This document shows, in pieces, positions 17,149-25,800 of a stretch of 36,091 bases of DNA. The notes beneath the pieces were generated by a model that saw only the letters and a program-made list of their open reading frames with translations, did no database searches and was not told the DNA's origin. The DNA lies in assembly GCF_001456025.1 (NCBI RefSeq), contig NZ_LMTZ01000016.1, forward strand, positions 1-36,091, written 5' to 3'. Each line of letters begins with the position of its first letter. Within the stretch, counting starts at the first letter, position 1. The position numbers were made by a program, and so were the translations under genes. Source of the stretch: Mastigocoleus testarum BC008 (GTDB lineage: Bacteria; Cyanobacteriota; Cyanobacteriia; Cyanobacteriales; Nostocaceae).

Positions 17149-18240
17149 ATGGAAATTGGTGTTCCCAAAGAAACTAAAGACCAAGAGTTTCGAGTTGGGA
17201 TGAGTCCCTCCAGTGTCAGGGCACTTAAAGAAAAAGGTCATGCCATATTTGTTGAATCATCAGCAGGTATTGGTGCAGGTTTCACGGACAATGACTACGT
17301 AGATGCTGGTGCTAAAATTGTCCCGAACCCAGAACAAGCATGGAATAGGGAGCTTGTTGTCAAGGTTAAAGAACCGTTGGTTCCAGAATATAGATTTCTT
17401 CAAAAAGGTCAAATATTATTTACATATTTACATCTAGCTGCTGACCGGAAATTAACCGAACATTTAATTGACTGTGGAGTTAGTGCGATCGCCTATGAAA
17501 CGGTAGAGCAATCGGGTAGTAATAAGTTACCTTTACTGGCTCCAATGAGTGTTATTGCAGGTCGCCTATCAGTACAATTTGGGGCGCGATTCCTAGAAAA
17601 GCAGCAAGGTGGTAGAGGTGTGCTTTTGGGTGGAGTCCCCGGAGTCAAACAAGGAAAAGTAACAATTTTAGGCGGTGGTGTTGTAGGAACGGAAGCTGCA
17701 AAAATTGCCGTTGGGATGGGTGCTTCCGTTGAAATTATTGACATTAATGTTGAGCGTCTCTCCTACTTAGAAACTTTATTTGGTTCTAGGGTAGGACTAA
17801 TTTACAGCAATTCGAGCAACATTGAAGCTGCTGCTAGGGAAACAGACTTGCTAATTGGCGCTGTTTTAGTACCTGGAAAAAGAGCACCAATATTAGTATC
17901 TCGAGAATTGGTGCAAAAAATGCGTCCTGGTTCCGTAATTGTGGATGTTGCTGTAGACCAAGGCGGATGCATCGAAACTTTACACCCAACATCCCATACT
18001 AAACCCACGTATCTGGAAGAAGAAGTGGTACACTATGGAGTTCCCAATATGCCAGGGGCGGTACCTTGGACCGCTACTCAAGCATTAAATAACAGTACTT
18101 TGCCTTATATTATCCAGTTAGCGAATTCAGGAATGGAAGCTTTGGATAATAATAGTGCATTAGCCAAGGGCTTAAACGTAAGTAATTTCCGCTTGGTACA
18201 TCCAGCAGTACGGGAAGTATTCCCCGATCTCGTAAGCTAG
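17149..18240 (+). CDS. ald: Alanine dehydrogenase
   Basis: Catalyses the reversible NAD-dependent conversion of L-alanine to pyruvate and ammonium. At 363 residues it is a normal length. The family start MEIGVPKETKDQEFRVGMSP is intact. Catalytic and substrate residues are in place: Arg15, Lys74 (VKVKEP), His95 (YLHLAAD) and Asp270 (VDVAVDQGG). The Rossmann nucleotide motif is GGGVVGTEAAK at about 175-185, and the Asp that selects NAD is in IIDIN. In heterocystous cyanobacteria this enzyme is linked to alanine catabolism in heterocysts and to diazotrophic growth (family knowledge). It is followed on the same strand by a D-Ala-D-Ala dipeptidase, separated by a large inverted repeat. AGAGGCAGG about ten bases before the ATG is a reasonable ribosome-binding site. 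Confidence 0.97.
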   Translation: MEIGVPKETKDQEFRVGMSPSSVRALKEKGHAIFVESSAGIGAGFTDNDYVDAGAKIVPNPEQAWNRELVVKVKEPLVPEYRFLQKGQILFTYLHLAADRKLTEHLIDCGVSAIAYETVEQSGSNKLPLLAPMSVIAGRLSVQFGARFLEKQQGGRGVLLGGVPGVKQGKVTILGGGVVGTEAAKIAVGMGASVEIIDINVERLSYLETLFGSRVGLIYSNSSNIEAAARETDLLIGAVLVPGKRAPILVSRELVQKMRPGSVIVDVAVDQGGCIETLHPTSHTKPTYLEEEVVHYGVPNMPGAVPWTATQALNNSTLPYIIQLANSGMEALDNNSALAKGLNVSNFRLVHPAVREVFPDLVS

Positions 18241-18256
18241 TACCAGTAAGCGTATG

Positions 18257-18312
18257 GGTTAGGACATTATATTGTGCTAAGAAGGGAACACGGAATAAAA
18301 AATGTCCTAACC
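18257..18312. terminator. 12-bp inverted repeat after ald
   Basis: GGTTAGGACATT (18257-18268) and AATGTCCTAACC (18301-18312) are perfect complements around a 32-base spacer, starting 16 bp after the ald stop. It may act as a terminator or be the ends of a tiny miniature element. Confidence 0.45.
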
Positions 18313-18318
18313 TAAAAC

Positions 18319-18445
18319 CGCAGCGCCATACCAAGTCGCCAGAGGCTATGACTATAGCTGCGCTACCTATAGCTGCGCTACCTACGGATCCGGAGCCGTC
18401 ACCTGCGGATCTGTCGACGCCGTAGGCTCTATGCCGCAGGCGGCA
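18319..18445. repeat. GC-rich dispersed-repeat-like block
   Basis: The base composition jumps to strongly GC-rich within AT-rich surroundings. It includes a 15-bp tandem duplication (TATAGCTGCGCTACC at 18353 and 18368) and the perfect palindrome TGCCGCAGGCGGCA (18432-18445). Blocks of this style are typical mobile palindromic repeats of filamentous cyanobacteria. It keeps reading frames open on both strands, creating spurious extensions of neighbouring frames. Confidence 0.6.
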
Positions 18446-18577
18446 CGCAGTGCTATCCCCAGTCCCCAAATTAAAAACCCATTTGTAAATTTAGCAATAC
18501 GTATATCTCTAAATCAAAGTGTATTCTTAGTTAGAAAAACTAATATCTCAGAGATTGTTAGAGTTATTTTTCTTCAC

Positions 18578-19285
18578 ATGAGACCATATCATAAAATTCC
18601 TATCGTTGAATCTAACGAACCTTTGATTGAGATTCCCTTAGAAAAATTTGCATTGGAGTCTCCTCATCCTTATATAAAGTTAGGTGCACCCTACGGAGAA
18701 TATTCCCCCTATTTTTTGAGAAAAAGTGTTGTTGAAAGGTTAATAACCGCACAAAGCTATCTTTGCCAATTATTTCCAGAATGGCGTATTCAGATATTTG
18801 ATGCTTATCGTCCTGTAGCGGTGCAGGAATTTATGGTCAACTATAGTTTCAAGCAAGCTTTGCAAGAACGAAAACTGGAAGAAACCAAACTTTCAAGTAC
18901 CCAAGTTCAAGCATTATGGGAAGAAGTATACAAAATTTGGGCAATACCTAGTCTTGATAAAAATACACCTCCTCCCCATTCCACAGGTGCTGCGGTGGAT
19001 GTCACTTTAGTAAATGAATGCGGACAAATAATTAATATGGGTTCGCCCATTGATGAACTTTCCGACCGATCACTCCCTGATTACTATGCTTTGGGTGATG
19101 ATTCGCAATCACAAAACTATCATGCCAAGCGAAAACTATTGTGCAGCATCATGGAAAAAGCAGGATTTTGCCGCAATCCTAGAGAATGGTGGCATTTTTC
19201 CTTTGGCGATCAAATGTGGGCTTGGTTAAATAATCAAGTAAATTCTGGGAAGAATTTTATCGCCTGCTATGGTCGAGTTGTTTGA
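18578..19285 (+). CDS. ddpX: D-alanyl-D-alanine dipeptidase (VanX/DdpX, peptidase M15D)
   Basis: A zinc dipeptidase that splits D-Ala-D-Ala into two D-alanines. It has 235 residues from the ATG at 18578 (MRPYHKIPI). The frame is open another 49 codons upstream, but that part lies in the GC-rich repeat block and lacks family similarity. The catalytic signature is complete: DAYRPVAVQ with the transition-state Arg (about 77), the zinc motif PHSTGAAVDV (H...D of SxHxxGxAxD), and REWWHFSFG, which supplies the catalytic Glu and third zinc ligand His (ExxWH type). No signal peptide, so probably cytoplasmic. Non-resistant bacteria use such enzymes for peptidoglycan recycling or D-Ala scavenging. Its position downstream of ald suggests joint alanine catabolism, although a racemase would be needed in between and none is in the window. 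Confidence 0.9.
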   Translation: MRPYHKIPIVESNEPLIEIPLEKFALESPHPYIKLGAPYGEYSPYFLRKSVVERLITAQSYLCQLFPEWRIQIFDAYRPVAVQEFMVNYSFKQALQERKLEETKLSSTQVQALWEEVYKIWAIPSLDKNTPPPHSTGAAVDVTLVNECGQIINMGSPIDELSDRSLPDYYALGDDSQSQNYHAKRKLLCSIMEKAGFCRNPREWWHFSFGDQMWAWLNNQVNSGKNFIACYGRVV

Positions 19286-19396
19286 TCGCACAGCAGGACA
19301 TATTGGTTAGAATATTTTTTTAGATAAAAGGGAACAGGGAACGGGTAACGGAGAGTTTTCAGCGATTGCGTACGCACAAATAACTTGCACAAAATC

Positions 19397-19417
19397 CCCA
19401 ATTCCCAATTCCCAACC
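19397..19417. repeat. Heptamer repeat, three copies
   Basis: CCCAATT, CCCAATT and CCCAACC in tandem, in the gap between converging ddpX and the multi-GAF kinase. The same gap carries related GGGAAC-type repeats near 19330 and a perfect palindrome TGCGTACGCA near 19368. Confidence 0.7.
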
Positions 19418-19432
19418 GCTCAAAGTTTACTA

Positions 19433-22400
19433 TCAATTATTTGAATTATTATTTGACCTATTGATAGGAATCACAATCCAAAATTCACTACCTTTATCAG
19501 GTTCAGAAAAACATCTAAATTGACCGCCGTGTTTTTCAACAACAATCTGATAACTAATGGATAAACCCAAACCAGTACCTTTACCTATTTCCTTTGTTGT
19601 AAAAAATGGTTCAAAAATACGAGATTGTAATTCATCTGGAATTCCATAACCATTATCCACAATCCGAATTAGCATACTATCTCCATCTATAACTTCTGTA
19701 CGGATAGTAATTTTAGGTTGTTTGGGTTTACGATTATTAGTCGCAACTAACATTGCTTCTATGGCATCCATAGCATTGCTAAGGATATTCGTAAATACCT
19801 GGTTTAGTTGAGCGCCATTACACTCTACTAAGGGCAAATTGCCATATTCTTTAAAGATCTCAATTTCAGGGGCGTTGAGGCTGGGTTTGAGCCGATGTTG
19901 CAAAATCAATAAGGTGCTGTCAATACCATCATGAATGTTAAAGGCTTTCATTCCTTCTTCATCCAATCGTGAAAAAGTACGTAAGGACTGCACCAAAGAG
20001 AAAATCCGCCCCGTACCTATTTTCATTGAGTCAGTAATTTTGGGTAGGTCTTCGATCAGATGATTCAAATCAATTGCAGATGCTTGCTCTTGAATATGTG
20101 ATTCTGGATGAGGATAAGCACTTCGATAAAGGTTGAGCAAATTGAGCAAGTCGCACACATAATTATCTATATGGGCGATGTTTCCGTGAATAAAATTAAT
20201 TGGGTTATTAATCTCATGGGCGACCCCAGCAACTAACTGACCTAAACCTGCCATTTTTTCACTATGAATTAACTGAGTTTGAGCACGCTGTAACTCTTTA
20301 ATAGTTTGGCTGAGTTCTTCTTTTTGCTGTTGGGTCTGCTCAAGTAATTCTGCTTGCTGGATACCGACTCCTAACTGTGTGGAAACTTGACGCAATAAGT
20401 CTATTTCATCTTGTTGCCAATCACGGGGTCCAGTATTTTGATATGCTCCGAGCAATCCCCAAAGTTTTTCACCTTGGAAAATCGGTACCACCATATATGC
20501 TCTTGCCTGCATCTGCTCGATTAAACTAATATGGCAAACAGAATAATTTGTGCTGTAAATGTCATTGACAACCAGAATCTTACCCTTAGCATATTCGCCT
20601 CCCTGATTATCTTGCAAAAAGCGATCAGCAATTACAGGTATAATTTCCCGTACTGGCTTCCAAGCAGGAGCTACTGATTCGGCAACAAATTCCCCACTCC
20701 AATCGGGGTAGAAGCGATAAATTGCAACTCTATCTACTTCTAAAAGTCTTTGGCTCTCTTGAGTACTATTGGCAAAAATGGTATTTATATCAAGGGTTTG
20801 GCGGATTTTTTCTACCGTTGTTGCTAGTGCTCGTTCTCGCTGTGCGGCTTTACGTTCTCTTTCTGCTGCTTGAGCTAGTTGTTCTGCTTGTTCTTGTACT
20901 TGTATTAATGCTTCTGCTTGCTGTAATGCTACCCCCAATTGTACGCCTACTTGCGCAAGTAAACTAAGTTCTTCATCTTGCCAGTAACGGGGTTGGGAAT
21001 TTTGGTAAGCAACTAATAATCCCCAAAGCTTTTCACCTTGGGAAATTGGGACAAATACTTCATTACGTGGATATTTACCAGCTTTTGTAGTTTGTAACAA
21101 TAAACGTTCGGTTACTGGTTGTGGTTTAGTTGCAGGCATCCAACCATCAACAATGGAATCTGCGACAAATTCACCACTACCATCAAGGTAAAAGCGATAG
21201 ATTGCTACTCGCTCTACATCTAATAATTGACGTACTTCTTTGGTGGTAGCTTTAAAAATGGTGTCAATATCAAGGGTCTGCCGAATTTTCTCTACGGTTG
21301 TTTTTAGCGCTCTTTGCCGTTCGGCTGCTTTTGATAGTTCTGCTGCTTGGTGCTTTAATTGTTGTAAATATTCTGCTTGTTGTAAAGCTACACCTAACTG
21401 AGTACTAACTTGGTTTAGGAAGTAGACTTCTTCAGAGTGCCATTCGCGGGGTCCGGAATTTTGATAAACTGCAAGCAATCCCCAAAGCTTTTGACTGTGA
21501 TAAATCGCAACAATAATGTAAGCCCTGGCTTGAAATAATTCTAAGCTTTTGATGTAACACTCTTTAAAACCAGCCTTATAAATGTCATTACAAATACGGA
21601 ATAGTTCGCCTTTTGCAAAACTTCCCCCTGCGGTATCTTGTAAATAAGTATCTACCATCGGGGGCTTAGCAAATATTTTGACGCTGCATTCGCTAATATC
21701 GGCAAGTAATTCCGAGAGTTGTGATTGTTCCTGTATTAAACAATTCCAATCATCAGCTACTGATTCAGATACAAATTCACCACTCCAATCAGCATTGAAA
21801 CGATAGATAGCTACGCGATCGACATTAAGCAGCTGTCTGAGTTCAGAAGTGGTCGTCCGGAAAATGGTTTCCAGATCGAGAGACTGACGAATTTTTTCAA
21901 CAGTGATAGCTATATTCTTCTGCCATCTTGCCGTTCTTTCTCGCTCTATTGCTTGTGCTAATTGTGCCGATTGAGCTTTTACTTGTTCGAGGTAATCTGC
22001 TTGTTGTAATGCAACACCCAAATGTTCGGCGATTTGTTGCACAAATTCAATTTCAAAGTCTTCCCAGTCTCTAGGACTACTGCAATTATGAATGCACAGC
22101 AAACCCCATAAATCATCACCCTTCATCAAAGGTGCGACTACATTAGCACGTACTTGGAATCTTTCCAGAATTTGAATGTGGCAATTATCAACTCCGGCTT
22201 CATATATATCAGATATTGCTCTAATTCGACCTTCTCGATACAGTCCTGCAAATTCGGCAGCAAAGCAGGTATCCCGTAACTTGATAGACAATGCCGAACA
22301 CCACTGCGATCTTACATCCTCATAAATAAATTCTCCTTCCCAGTCCAAGCTTGGTTCGAAGCGAAATACTCCAACTCGGTCTGTTTTAAGCAGTTGACGA

Positions 22401-23236
22401 ACTTCGGTAACTGTGATTTTAAAAATATTATCTAAGTCTAAAGACTTACGAATCCGGGAAATTACTCCATTTAATGCTTTTTGTAAATCTACATGAAGTC
22501 TTGCATGTCTGAATAATTCAATATGTTGCAAGGCAACACCTAAATGCTCTGCAATTAAGCTAACAAATTCAATTTCAGATTCTTGCCAGTTACGAGGGGC
22601 GCGACATTGGTGAATGCACAATAACCCCCAGAGTTGATCTCCTTTGAGTAAGGGTGCCACAACGTTGGCACGGATCTGAAACTTTTCTAAGACGTCAATA
22701 TAACATTGCTTGTAATCACCTTGATAAATGTCAGCAATTGCATTGACTCTTCCCTGCTTATACAGTTCGGCATATCGAAGACTAAAACAGCGATCGGAAA
22801 CCTTTTCTCCCGTTCCTGATTTCCATTTTGCTCCTACATTCTCATAAATAAATTCTCCTTCCCAATCTTTACCTGGATAAAATCTAAACACTCCAACGCG
22901 ATCCGCATTTAAAAGTTGTCGTACTTCAGTAACGGTAGTTTTGAAAATAGATTCTAAATCCAAAGATTCTCGAATACGAGAAATAACTCTGGCTAAGGCT
23001 TTTTGTTTTTCAAGTTGAGAAGAGGAATCAGCAATATCTGAAGTATTCGTTAGTTTTTCTGTTTCTGTTTCTGCTATTTGTTCTGTCAGTGCTTGTTCTG
23101 GGATATTATCCTCTGGTTTAGGGTTTCCTGGGGCTGATGATTCTATTTTTGAGAGTCCTGTAATTGATTTTTTGTTCTTTGAAGTATTTGTATCAAAATT
23201 ATCTTGAGTCACTTTTATAGATGAATTTAAATTCAT
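19433..23236 (-). CDS. Multi-GAF sensor histidine kinase (five GAF domains)
   Basis: A 1267-residue cytoplasmic kinase. After a polar N-terminal tail (about 1-75) come five GAF domains (about 80-240, 255-425, 440-620, 640-785 and 800-960) joined by Gln/Glu-rich helices. A histidine kinase core follows: GLGQLVAGVAHEINNP with phospho-acceptor His1007, then the N, G1, F and G2 boxes (NILSNAMDAIEA, DNGYGIPDE, FEPFFTTKEIGKGTGLGLSI). GAF1 and GAF2 have DXCF plus a second Cys exactly 28 residues on (Cys150/178 in DRCF/QCYI; Cys324/352 in DTCF/NCHI). GAF3 and GAF5 keep only the canonical-position Cys (ECYI, VCHI), and GAF4 has lost that segment. Bilin binding by any of them is unproven. No partner regulator is adjacent, so it is an orphan kinase in this window. 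Confidence 0.93.
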   Translation of the reverse strand: MNLNSSIKVTQDNFDTNTSKNKKSITGLSKIESSAPGNPKPEDNIPEQALTEQIAETETEKLTNTSDIADSSSQLEKQKALARVISRIRESLDLESIFKTTVTEVRQLLNADRVGVFRFYPGKDWEGEFIYENVGAKWKSGTGEKVSDRCFSLRYAELYKQGRVNAIADIYQGDYKQCYIDVLEKFQIRANVVAPLLKGDQLWGLLCIHQCRAPRNWQESEIEFVSLIAEHLGVALQHIELFRHARLHVDLQKALNGVISRIRKSLDLDNIFKITVTEVRQLLKTDRVGVFRFEPSLDWEGEFIYEDVRSQWCSALSIKLRDTCFAAEFAGLYREGRIRAISDIYEAGVDNCHIQILERFQVRANVVAPLMKGDDLWGLLCIHNCSSPRDWEDFEIEFVQQIAEHLGVALQQADYLEQVKAQSAQLAQAIERERTARWQKNIAITVEKIRQSLDLETIFRTTTSELRQLLNVDRVAIYRFNADWSGEFVSESVADDWNCLIQEQSQLSELLADISECSVKIFAKPPMVDTYLQDTAGGSFAKGELFRICNDIYKAGFKECYIKSLELFQARAYIIVAIYHSQKLWGLLAVYQNSGPREWHSEEVYFLNQVSTQLGVALQQAEYLQQLKHQAAELSKAAERQRALKTTVEKIRQTLDIDTIFKATTKEVRQLLDVERVAIYRFYLDGSGEFVADSIVDGWMPATKPQPVTERLLLQTTKAGKYPRNEVFVPISQGEKLWGLLVAYQNSQPRYWQDEELSLLAQVGVQLGVALQQAEALIQVQEQAEQLAQAAERERKAAQRERALATTVEKIRQTLDINTIFANSTQESQRLLEVDRVAIYRFYPDWSGEFVAESVAPAWKPVREIIPVIADRFLQDNQGGEYAKGKILVVNDIYSTNYSVCHISLIEQMQARAYMVVPIFQGEKLWGLLGAYQNTGPRDWQQDEIDLLRQVSTQLGVGIQQAELLEQTQQQKEELSQTIKELQRAQTQLIHSEKMAGLGQLVAGVAHEINNPINFIHGNIAHIDNYVCDLLNLLNLYRSAYPHPESHIQEQASAIDLNHLIEDLPKITDSMKIGTGRIFSLVQSLRTFSRLDEEGMKAFNIHDGIDSTLLILQHRLKPSLNAPEIEIFKEYGNLPLVECNGAQLNQVFTNILSNAMDAIEAMLVATNNRKPKQPKITIRTEVIDGDSMLIRIVDNGYGIPDELQSRIFEPFFTTKEIGKGTGLGLSISYQIVVEKHGGQFRCFSEPDKGSEFWIVIPINRSNNNSNN

Positions 23237-24224
23237 TATTTCTTTTTCATACCAATTAAGGAAGATTATGTAAACTTGAAGTTTATTTAACTTGTAAAAG
23301 TAAGCTTTTTTTTTAATTTTGAGATAACTGGTTGAGATAATAAGCGGGCTAAATGTATTATTATTGACAGCAATTTTAACAGCCCTCCAATACAGTAGAC
23401 CTCTAAATATGTAGATAGTATAACTTAAATTTGATTTGGAAATATTTACAATACAACTATTATCAAATTATATGATTTAAGGTTTCACTAATTGATGACA
23501 AATATACTAATTTATCCCTTTCGTATTTTTATAGTTCGTATTTTTGCATGATTGGTATTTTATTCATAATGTTACCTTACCTATACTGAGAAATAAATAG
23601 GAGTTTTTATGGGTATAGTACCTGCTTATACTGAAAAATTTTTAATATAGCTTTTGTTTTATATTTTATTCTGACAAATCTGCCTGGGAAATGGATAAGA
23701 AATAATTATAGTCAGTCAGATGAAAAGACTTTAATTCACATATAACTAATAGCTTCCAACAGTGGCAAAAATAATGATTTTTGTGAGTTTAGATACTGGA
23801 AGTATATAATTTTATCTGAGAATAAAAAATAATCGTAACGGCTCTTGAAATCATTAATATTACAAAGCTCAATCTAGTTCACATTAGATAATTCACATTA
23901 AACTTAAATAATTGCTGCTAATCTTCTAATTATTAATTTCTTTAATTTTCAACAATAAGCGGTTACCAGTTGAGTGTAGTAAACCTCTTAGGGAGGTATG
24001 AAACCTGACGATGGGGTAAATTAGTTGTTGCGTAACGACAAGTTCATAATTTTACGTCCTACATTTGGAGATTTACTCCCTTACCGGTAGAAGGTTATCA
24101 ATTGAGTGAAAGGGGGAAGGGTAGGTTTTTTGGTATTGCGGAATAGTTGATAATTTTCTCAACTGCTTAACATGGTTTGGTAATTTCAGAATTCAAGTGT
24201 CCCCTAAAATCGCGAAAAAATGAC
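23237..24224. other. Long gene-poor gap with a structured segment
   Basis: About 1 kb without a supportable gene. The part 23237-23940 is plain AT-rich sequence. From 23961 to about 24165 the base composition and symmetry change; see the separate candidate RNA entry. Confidence 0.5.
23961..24165 (+). ncRNA. Candidate structured RNA (unidentified)
   Basis: The segment can fold into several nested stems: ACCTC-TTAGG-GAGGT (23983-23997), TTGTTG-CGTAA-CGACAA near 24026-24042 enclosed by GGGGTAAAT / ATTTACTCCC, and CAGTTGAG (23967-23974) pairing with CTCAACTG (24158-24165). GGTTA(C/T)CA(G/A)TTGAGTG occurs at 23961 and again at 24093. I do not recognise a known RNA family. It could equally be the left part of a decayed mobile element whose GC-rich part follows. 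Confidence 0.25.
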
Positions 24225-24385
24225 GAGCGACCCCGCGTCGGTGCAAGACGCCATCCGGGCGCAGCCAACCCGCAGGGTGAGAACGCGCGAGTCGTGACTA
24301 AATACGAAATACCTGGGAAGTGTGGGAGGTGTGGGAAGAGGAACAGATATTTTGTACGGTTAATCTTGGGGCGAGAAGGGAGTAA
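24225..24385 (+). mobile_element. GC-rich block, possible group II intron relic
   Basis: The block begins GAGCGACCCC, close to the GTGCGACC-type 5' end of bacterial group II introns. It contains a hairpin GCGTC-GGTGCAA-GACGC (24235-24251), the GGTGCAAG loop being common in intron domain I. It ends with GTACGGTT (about 24355), like the 3' strand of domain V. It is far too short (about 160 bp) to be a complete intron and has no reverse transcriptase, so at most a deleted remnant. It also contains three near-copies of TGGGAAGTG (about 24315-24341). A short frame across it (24177-24425) looks spurious. Confidence 0.3.
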
Positions 24386-24445
24386 ACATTATTTGATTCA
24401 AATGAAAATCCCTATAGTTCTTTGAAGAATATATGCGAACCACCT

Positions 24446-24481
24446 GTAGTGAGCTTATGTATATTTAAGCTGTTTCACTAC
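24446..24481. repeat. Hairpin upstream of the glycosyltransferase
   Basis: GTAGTGAGCTTA pairs with TAAGC and TCACTAC with a four-base bulge, giving a 12-bp interrupted stem. It is followed by a T-rich run (about 24500-24530), so it may terminate upstream transcription or be a dispersed repeat. Confidence 0.5.
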
Positions 24482-24594
24482 GCTCAACACGCGCAAAATT
24501 TAGTTTTTTAGTTTTTTATTTTTTTACTAAAAAAAATGTATAAACGAAAATTACCTTGTATCATAAACAACGTATTTTATACAACTTTTATTTT

Positions 24595-25518
24595 ATGAGA
24601 ATACGTGATGCATGTCCTATACAAACACAAGGCAGTGAAATTGATTACCCGGCTTTTTCGGTGGTTATACCTGCCTATAATAAAGAAAATATGATTGTTT
24701 TTACCCTAAATAGCCTTCGTGACTATTTAAATCGGGGTAATTGCGAATATGAAATTATTGTAGTTAATGATGCTTCTAGTGATGGTACTGGCGATTTGTT
24801 GCGATCGCAGTTAGATATAAAAGTCATTGAACATCAACGACGTCTGGGTTATGGTGCAGCTGTTAAAAGTGGAATTAGCCAAGCAAAGTATCCACTAATT
24901 GTGACAACTGATGCTGATGGAACTTATCCAAATGAAAAAATTCCCCAACTAGTCAGTTTAATGTTGCAAGCCGATATGGTTGCAGCTGCTCGAGTTGGGA
25001 TGAAATACTCAAAATTTCACCAAATTTCTAATTCGTGCTTAACCCATTTCGCTGAATGGTTGACCATGTCTTCAATCCCAGATCTAAATAGTTGCTTGCG
25101 CGTCTTTCGTAAAGATGTAGTTGAACAATTTCTCAATGCTCTTCCCAATACAAATAGTTTTGATACTGCAACAGCTTTGGCTATGTTAAGTAATAACTAT
25201 GTTGTTCGCTACGAACCTATTTACTGTCACTATAAGGTCAAACAAGCTAAAGTTAATCCGATTGAAGCTGCTTTAGAGTTCGTGCAAATAATTATCCACA
25301 TAGGAATTTACTTTGCACCTTTAAGATTTTTATTACCGATAGCAAGTGTATTATTTGGGGGATTTATCCTGACTTTAATACAAGAGATTATTAGTCACCA
25401 AAACTTAAGCCAATTAACCCTATTGCTATTCTTTAGTTCTATGCAGTTAGGAAGTTTTGCTTTTATTGCGGATATGATATGTAAGAATAATAAAATTAAA
25501 CAGCAATCCCGCAATTGA
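24595..25518 (+). CDS. Family 2 glycosyltransferase with C-terminal membrane helices
   Basis: A 307-residue inverting GT-A glycosyltransferase. FSVVIPAYNKENMI opens the fold, VVNDASSDGT binds the nucleotide sugar, and TTDADGTYPNEKIPQLV carries the metal-binding DAD motif in the form typical of dolichyl/undecaprenyl-phosphate sugar transferases (DPMS/GtrB-like). Two hydrophobic helices at the C-terminus (about 235-260 and 275-300) would anchor it in the membrane. It probably moves a sugar onto a lipid carrier or an envelope glycan; the exact substrate cannot be read. I start at the ATG at 24595 (MRIRDACP); an in-frame TTG at 24556 adds 13 residues without family character. No Shine-Dalgarno is visible. 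The gene stands alone after a long gene-poor stretch. Confidence 0.88.
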   Translation: MRIRDACPIQTQGSEIDYPAFSVVIPAYNKENMIVFTLNSLRDYLNRGNCEYEIIVVNDASSDGTGDLLRSQLDIKVIEHQRRLGYGAAVKSGISQAKYPLIVTTDADGTYPNEKIPQLVSLMLQADMVAAARVGMKYSKFHQISNSCLTHFAEWLTMSSIPDLNSCLRVFRKDVVEQFLNALPNTNSFDTATALAMLSNNYVVRYEPIYCHYKVKQAKVNPIEAALEFVQIIIHIGIYFAPLRFLLPIASVLFGGFILTLIQEIISHQNLSQLTLLLFFSSMQLGSFAFIADMICKNNKIKQQSRN

Positions 25519-25598
25519 GTAGATTTATGAGCTTGATATTATGCGAGCCAAAGCAAATATTTGGCAAGTATAAAAATTGCATTTGCAAATAAAACTAT

Positions 25599-25623
25599 AG
25601 AGACGTTGTGGTGTAACGCCTCT
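25599..25623. repeat. Degenerate palindromic dispersed repeat
   Basis: AGAGACGTT-GTGGTGT-AACGCCTCT pairs 8 of 9 bases. It belongs with the AGAGACG-type palindromes common between genes in Nostocales; other members in this window are at 34270-34331 and 35795-35815. It sits in the 282-bp convergent gap 25519-25800, which has nothing else recognisable. Confidence 0.6.
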
Positions 25624-25800
25624 GAGTATTTACGTTAATCAAATTTATCTAAATTTATAATTGGCTCGGATTATAAAAAATAATCGAGACAAATATTTGA
25701 TTGTGGATTACAAGTAAGTGGAACAGGAGTACAAATTTCAAATCAGGTCTTACTTGTAGATTCTATTGAAAAATAGATTACTACGTATCATCTTACGATA

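Noticed and set aside
18110..18469. 119-codon minus-strand frame overlapping the ald 3' end
   Set aside because: Antisense to ald and to the GC-rich block; composition reflects the 15-bp repeat (GSAAIGSAAI).
18431..18577. 49-codon N-terminal extension of ddpX
   Set aside because: It begins inside a palindromic repeat and lacks similarity to the peptidase family; the ATG at 18578 gives the usual length.
24177..24425. 82-codon frame with a CGRCGKRN zinc-finger-like string
   Set aside because: It is created by the GC-rich repeat block and TGGGAAGTG-type repeats; only one Cys pair and no family resemblance.
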